A stretch of DNA of 64,000 nucleotides from Branchiostoma floridae (taxonomy: Eukaryota > Chordata > Leptocardii > Amphioxiformes > Branchiostomatidae): assembly GCF_000003815.2 (NCBI RefSeq), contig NC_049986.1:22684221-22748220 (forward strand), in the 5' to 3' direction. Each line of letters starts with the position of its first letter. The stretch's first letter is position 1. The notes beneath the pieces were generated by a model. That model was not told where the DNA came from, did not search any database, and was given only the letters and a program-made list of their open reading frames with translations. The position numbers and the translations under genes were made by a program. This document shows positions 59,901 through 64,000 of this stretch, one piece after another.

Positions 59901-62470
59901 GCGTGTGTCACTTTAACGAAGCAACAGCTGACAGTATGGTGATTTAGAGTATCATAAAAGTGTCCAATGCTCTATAACAGGAATGAATGTGTCTGTCTTG
60001 CAATGGGTATCGTTTGCGGTCGTAAAAGTTATTTATGACTTTTGTTATTGACAGTGTGGTTACAGCCATTAGACTGGCAATGGTATCCCCTAGAGAGGAA
60101 GTCTGGGCGTGAGTTATACTGTCCATGTTTTTTGTTTGTTTGTTCGTGCCTTTATTTAGAGTGGAATAATGCTCCACTCGTCCGTCTAGCCGCTTGTCGT
60201 GGAGGTCGCGATCGGAGAAATGTCGGGTCAATAATCAATTATAACTCAGAATTTCTATAACAAAAAATAGACGAATAGATAGTGATAATAAAATAACCAG
60301 GTATAATCATTAGTTCATTAGGTTTATGATCGTTTAAAAGAGGTCAGTGACTTTGACAAAATCATTTTGAAGGTTGTGATAGAAGCTCCCACTCTGGACA
60401 GCGTTGTGTGGCAGTGTGTGTCATACAAGTGAGCCAGACAAAACCAGGGATCTTCTGTAAGCTGCTGCCATGGGTAAAGGAACCACTAAAGATCTGAAGT
60501 ACTTTTTCTAGTGTTCCTGTCAGTTCACTACAGGTCAAAGGCTCTGAATTTCCTGCCCTAACCTGTGCTTATCTTTGTTACTTATACATCTGTCCAATTT
60601 CAACAACGAAAGAAAGGTGGTGACCTCCAACACAGCTTTGTTGTTGTGGACGATGGCATTATGAATTGTTGCACATATCATTCTCAGATGTATTAAGATA
60701 TTCAGCGTCACCCTTTTCGATATCACAACATATACTACGAAATGTTTTCCGGTGCTACTTATCTGATATCCAAAATGTGTAGTTAACTCCTAGAATATAT
60801 GAATGATAAAGTAGGAAGGTTCAACAACCCTAGGAAAGTTCAACAACCCGATGAACCATATATATTCCAAGATTTTCCCCTTGGTATCTCTTTGCTGACA
60901 GCCTTAACAATTTGTCACGTACTTAGAACTGTTAGTTAAGCAGTACAGATGATGTACTGGAGAATTGTGTTTGTGTCTCCAGAATTTTCCGGTCGATGTG
61001 TATCGATCTGCTTTTAAAGTAATTGTTTCGTATCAGATTAGATACTTACTAATAGAGAACCTGGTTAACAACAAATGTCCCTCAGGCTTTGCTGTATATC
61101 TGGGATAGCACGAAGCGGAGAAGACTGTCCTTAATCTCTTAAGAAAGATGGTCGATTGCAAGCTTTTAATGGGCGTAAGCTCCCAGGGACTTGTGAACTC
61201 CACGGCGCTACATGTAATTGCCTCAGTGTTGCTGCCAGCAGGAATGGGATGTTGATCATTGCGGGCATGACCTTATGTGATGTGTTGCCCATTTGGCAGT
61301 AAATAGTATGTTTGAAACTTTAATACATTTTATGTGAGCAATTATAACATAATGTTGGAATGAGTAGTTACATAGTTTTCATAAAGACAAATACCAAGCG
61401 CAGTTGAGGCAACATTTATAATTACCATCTTGACCTGAGGATGACAATGTGTTTCGACCAAAGAGCGATGGTTGTTAAAATAAGGACAGGAATGATTTGG
61501 GATATCGTTAATGCCATTTGTTATGCTTTTAGATGAGGTTACTACAAAGTTACACGATGATGATTGCCATTACCTGTATACAATGGTATAAAACTGTCGT
61601 TAGACCGTACAAATACATGTTCTATATACGAAACCTCGTCAGAGAACCCCTCAGGATGCTTCTTTCCATTCCTCGGCATGCTCGTACTTACCGTTGAAAC
61701 GACACCAGCTTCTGACAAGTCTCCATTTGATATCTTTTCCTGTGTTTAAAACATTATCCTACTTTGACATTAACATTGGATGTGAATCTAACCATTTCTG
61801 GCGCGGCCAATCTGATACCATATTCCAAACTTTAATTGCATTACATGTGGTAACGAGCGATTTCTTAATTAACGTTTGCTTTTTTATTTGGATTTTTTTT
61901 TACTGAAATTACTATGACTGCTAAACCATGTACTTAGCGTCAAGAATATCATGAACGGTGATGCACTGTTTGAGTCGCTTTTAACGTTACACCACTAACT
62001 GTGAGATAAGCATATTACTTTTCGGAGGTATGTTAAGCAGATCACAATTTGCAGCATACGTATGGTGTCTGCTAGGTGTGATAAAATAAAGTGTTAGTCT
62101 GGGTCAATTTAGAATACGAGTCCAGCACATTATCTTTATTGCAGATTTTGTGTTCATAGATTTTGAGTACATAACGTACTTATGTCCTTGGCATATTGTC
62201 ATACTGATACCAAAACAAAGAAAATATCCGATTGACGAAAAGCAAATTGCTTTACATGAATGGTTGTTTGTTGTTGGCCACGTTTCGTGCTAGAAAACTC
62301 GGACAAACAGTGACATTTTACTTGGCGTTTTATTTGACTTTAACAAGTAACCGTTACTAACAGACAGAAAGGGATTCTCAGAAATTCTAAACCAACTTAG
62401 ATTTATTCATATATGATGGAAATATCTACAAATTACAGTGATGCCGTATGAGCTGCATGTATCAGACGAA
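57000..62470. other. long intergenic stretch without a recognisable gene
   Basis: Only a local three-copy repeat is clear: GAAAACTTGATTTGCCAAAT or a variant at 58327, 58449 and 58644, each followed by a diverged ~80-bp segment. The plus ORF 58438-58833 runs through these copies and is probably a by-product. No exon or RNA gene could be supported. Confidence 0.45.
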
Positions 62471-62479
62471 CTCCGAATA

Positions 62480-63229
62480 GCTAAGTGTTTCTGTCAGAAA
62501 CAATGACATATGATGGCACTAGGACAAGAGAACTTGCTTCATCTTCTGCCCGATCCGTATATTCCAAACAGCTGATTGAACGGTTCCTTGACCACCTTAA
62601 ATGTTCCATCAACGTACCATGTCTTGGCATCCGCCAGCTTAATAGACAACTAGTCGTCTATGGCGAATATGAAGTGCCTCAGCGTGCCTACCGTTGCTTG
62701 ACCTCTAGAACGAGTCTTGGTATGAAGGTGGTGCCAAACTCGTCCAGATCAGGGGGGTCAGACTGTCAGAGGGTCGCAGCTTTTGGCGGTGTCTTTTCAC
62801 ATTACGGGCTAGGTTGGCTGATAGGGGACGGGGCATCTTGGTCTCAAATGTGCTGTACGTGGAATTTGTTCACCAGAGTGCCGGACGGTGCGAAGAGGTT
62901 GGCCTCGGCCCGTTTCTTGACCTCGGCGGTGATTTGGACGAGTGTTTCGGTACTTTCAGCTGGGTGGGTGTGGGTATACGGTGAAGGAAGCCGTCTTCCG
63001 TCTGCTTGACGGTCACGGGACACTTGTTGGTGCGGCTACGCTTGTCACACTTCCAATCTGTAGCGTACTGCCCCTCACGCTTGACATTGTAGGTGTAGCC
63101 CAGGTTGTCGACCAGTTTTGGATTGGAGCGTTGTGTTCCTCCTGGAATTATCTTGTAGGTGGGCGGCGGAACAGCAAGTTCTGCAGCCTGAAGTTCTGAC
63201 ACACGTGACTGGTATTCCTCTGAAGCCAT
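62480..63229 (-). pseudogene. MULE transposase with N-terminal FLYWCH domain, inactivated
   Basis: Starts MASEEYQSRVSEL. The FLYWCH zinc-binding domain follows at about residues 30-80: LVDNLGYTYNVKREGQYATD, then WKCDKRSRTNKCPVTV. A frameshift follows, then ITAEVKKRAEANLFAPSGTL in another frame, several stops, and the transposase core TWYVDGTFKVVKEPFNQLFG at 62546-62638, including the conserved D-G-T-F. A stop and another frameshift follow at the MKQVLLS remnant. The C-terminal RTNN motif is absent here. Dead copy of a Mutator-like DNA transposon. Confidence 0.8.
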
Positions 63230-63790
63230 GTTTATCTTCCATTGTGGTGGTGGTGTTCTAAATACGACCCTTCTCGACGGCAACGACCGTTTATGAAAAG
63301 GAAATTTGCGGCGAGGCTGGGTTGCCCGGGGTGATGTCTTCTGGTGTTGAGTCCATCACTGACGATTCCTCCTCACGTCGGGGATGGCGAAGGACACATC
63401 CAGTGGTTCTGTAACAAGGGGAAACTCCTACCTTGTCGGTGTGGGTTCTTTACGGCCTTGTGGTAGCTTTGGACAGTGGGCAACTCGACTACTAACCAAA
63501 AATTAACCTTACTCTAAAGCGTGCACGCTCTAAGCTGAACTCGTTTAAAATTGTCTGAACTCAACAAAAACTCAAACTGAACATTCGGAGCCTTGACCCC
63601 CTTGACCTCTGCTTGATTAATCCGTTACAGTTCATCAAAGCTAGGCGCCGGTGATGGTGGGGTAGGGTGAGCTCGTTGGTGATGGAATAGAGAGCCTTGT
63701 ATTCTCTGCTTCTGGCAGCCTCATCGGTCCATGGCTGTCTATCCATATAGTTCCTGGTGAAAGCCCCTCTGGGGTATTCCGACTAGATAG
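63230..63790. other. flank of the MULE copy, nothing further recognised
   Basis: Minus ORF 63746-63561 (RQPWTDEAARSREYKALYSI) faintly recalls LINE sequence but is too short to assign. Confidence 0.3.
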
Positions 63791-63798
63791 GTGCACGG

Positions 63799-63848
63799 TA
63801 GTGTGGCCGGTGGTGGTGAAAAAAAAAAGTGAAGTGTCGGCCACACTA
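63799..63848. repeat. hairpin with 11-bp perfect arms
   Basis: TAGTGTGGCCG and CGGCCACACTA are separated by 28 bases that include a run of ten A. The minus ORFs crossing it are short. Confidence 0.7.
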
Positions 63849-64000
63849 TATGGATTGGAGAGGCCCATGTGCTGGGCCAGCCCCATCTTAGACTGTCGTG
63901 GGATCCCAGGTTACCCTGTTGCACCACGGCAGAGCCGTCCCTGGTATGATAGGCACTTCGCAAGCAGCAGAGAAAGGCGATCTCTAACAATCCTCTCACC

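Noticed and set aside
62485-63009. Plus-strand 174-codon ORF
   Set aside because: Antisense of the decayed MULE transposase, whose conserved motifs are all on the minus strand.

Overview
Animal nuclear DNA: genes are split by GT-AG introns and repeats are dense. The most likely source is a cephalochordate (amphioxus). That call is inference. It rests on a deuterostome-like PIGK, a C2H2 finger of the type common in amphioxus, tRNA-derived SINEs, a FLYWCH/MULE relic and a Crypton-type recombinase-derived gene. A 100-base run of N at 22060-22159 marks a draft scaffold. No bacterial operons, rRNA genes or CRISPR arrays were seen.

0-8 kb: a clean head-to-head pair. On the minus strand is PIGK, the catalytic cysteine-protease subunit of the GPI transamidase (ten coding exons resolved, both catalytic residues visible; the 3' end runs off the left edge). 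About 550 bp away on the plus strand is a three-exon gene for a small secreted Ly6/uPAR-type ten-cysteine protein whose hydrophobic C-terminus looks like a GPI-attachment signal. The enzyme and a probable substrate therefore share an intergenic promoter region. Intron 5 of PIGK, downstream of exon 6, holds a partial copy of exon 6.

8-31 kb: mostly intergenic and repeat-rich. It contains a ~345-bp satellite, two foldback/MITE elements, a SINE, a four-copy dispersed repeat, a 49-bp tandem repeat carrying a tRNA T-arm/B-box-like motif, simple repeats, and a ~1.3-1.6 kb duplicated unit. The copies of that unit flank the 5' part of a Crypton/ZMYM-like gene (22318-22914). A zinc-finger fragment and a LINE fragment follow.

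31-53 kb: the unusual part. A minus-strand cluster is built from tandemly duplicated exon cassettes. One type is a phase 0-0 coiled-coil cassette of 78-135 nt. A second is a phase 1-1 cassette, usually of exactly 63 nt (V-P-L-M-L-R-R-L...), in at least ten copies. Together with a conserved two-exon 3' end they recur in three to four gene-like blocks (about 33.5-36.4, 40.2-43.2, 45.5-46.4 and 46.9-48.4 kb). I recognise no known family. Most blocks carry frameshifts or stops, so the cluster looks like a family expanding and decaying by unequal exchange. LINE, MULE and zinc-finger debris is mixed in.

53-64 kb: a LINE 3' end, two tandem repeats (one with a triplicated open reading segment), a full-length SINE, a long stretch with nothing recognisable, and a decayed MULE transposase with an N-terminal FLYWCH domain at 62.5-63.2 kb. 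All calls come from reading the sequence; no search or computed alignment was possible.
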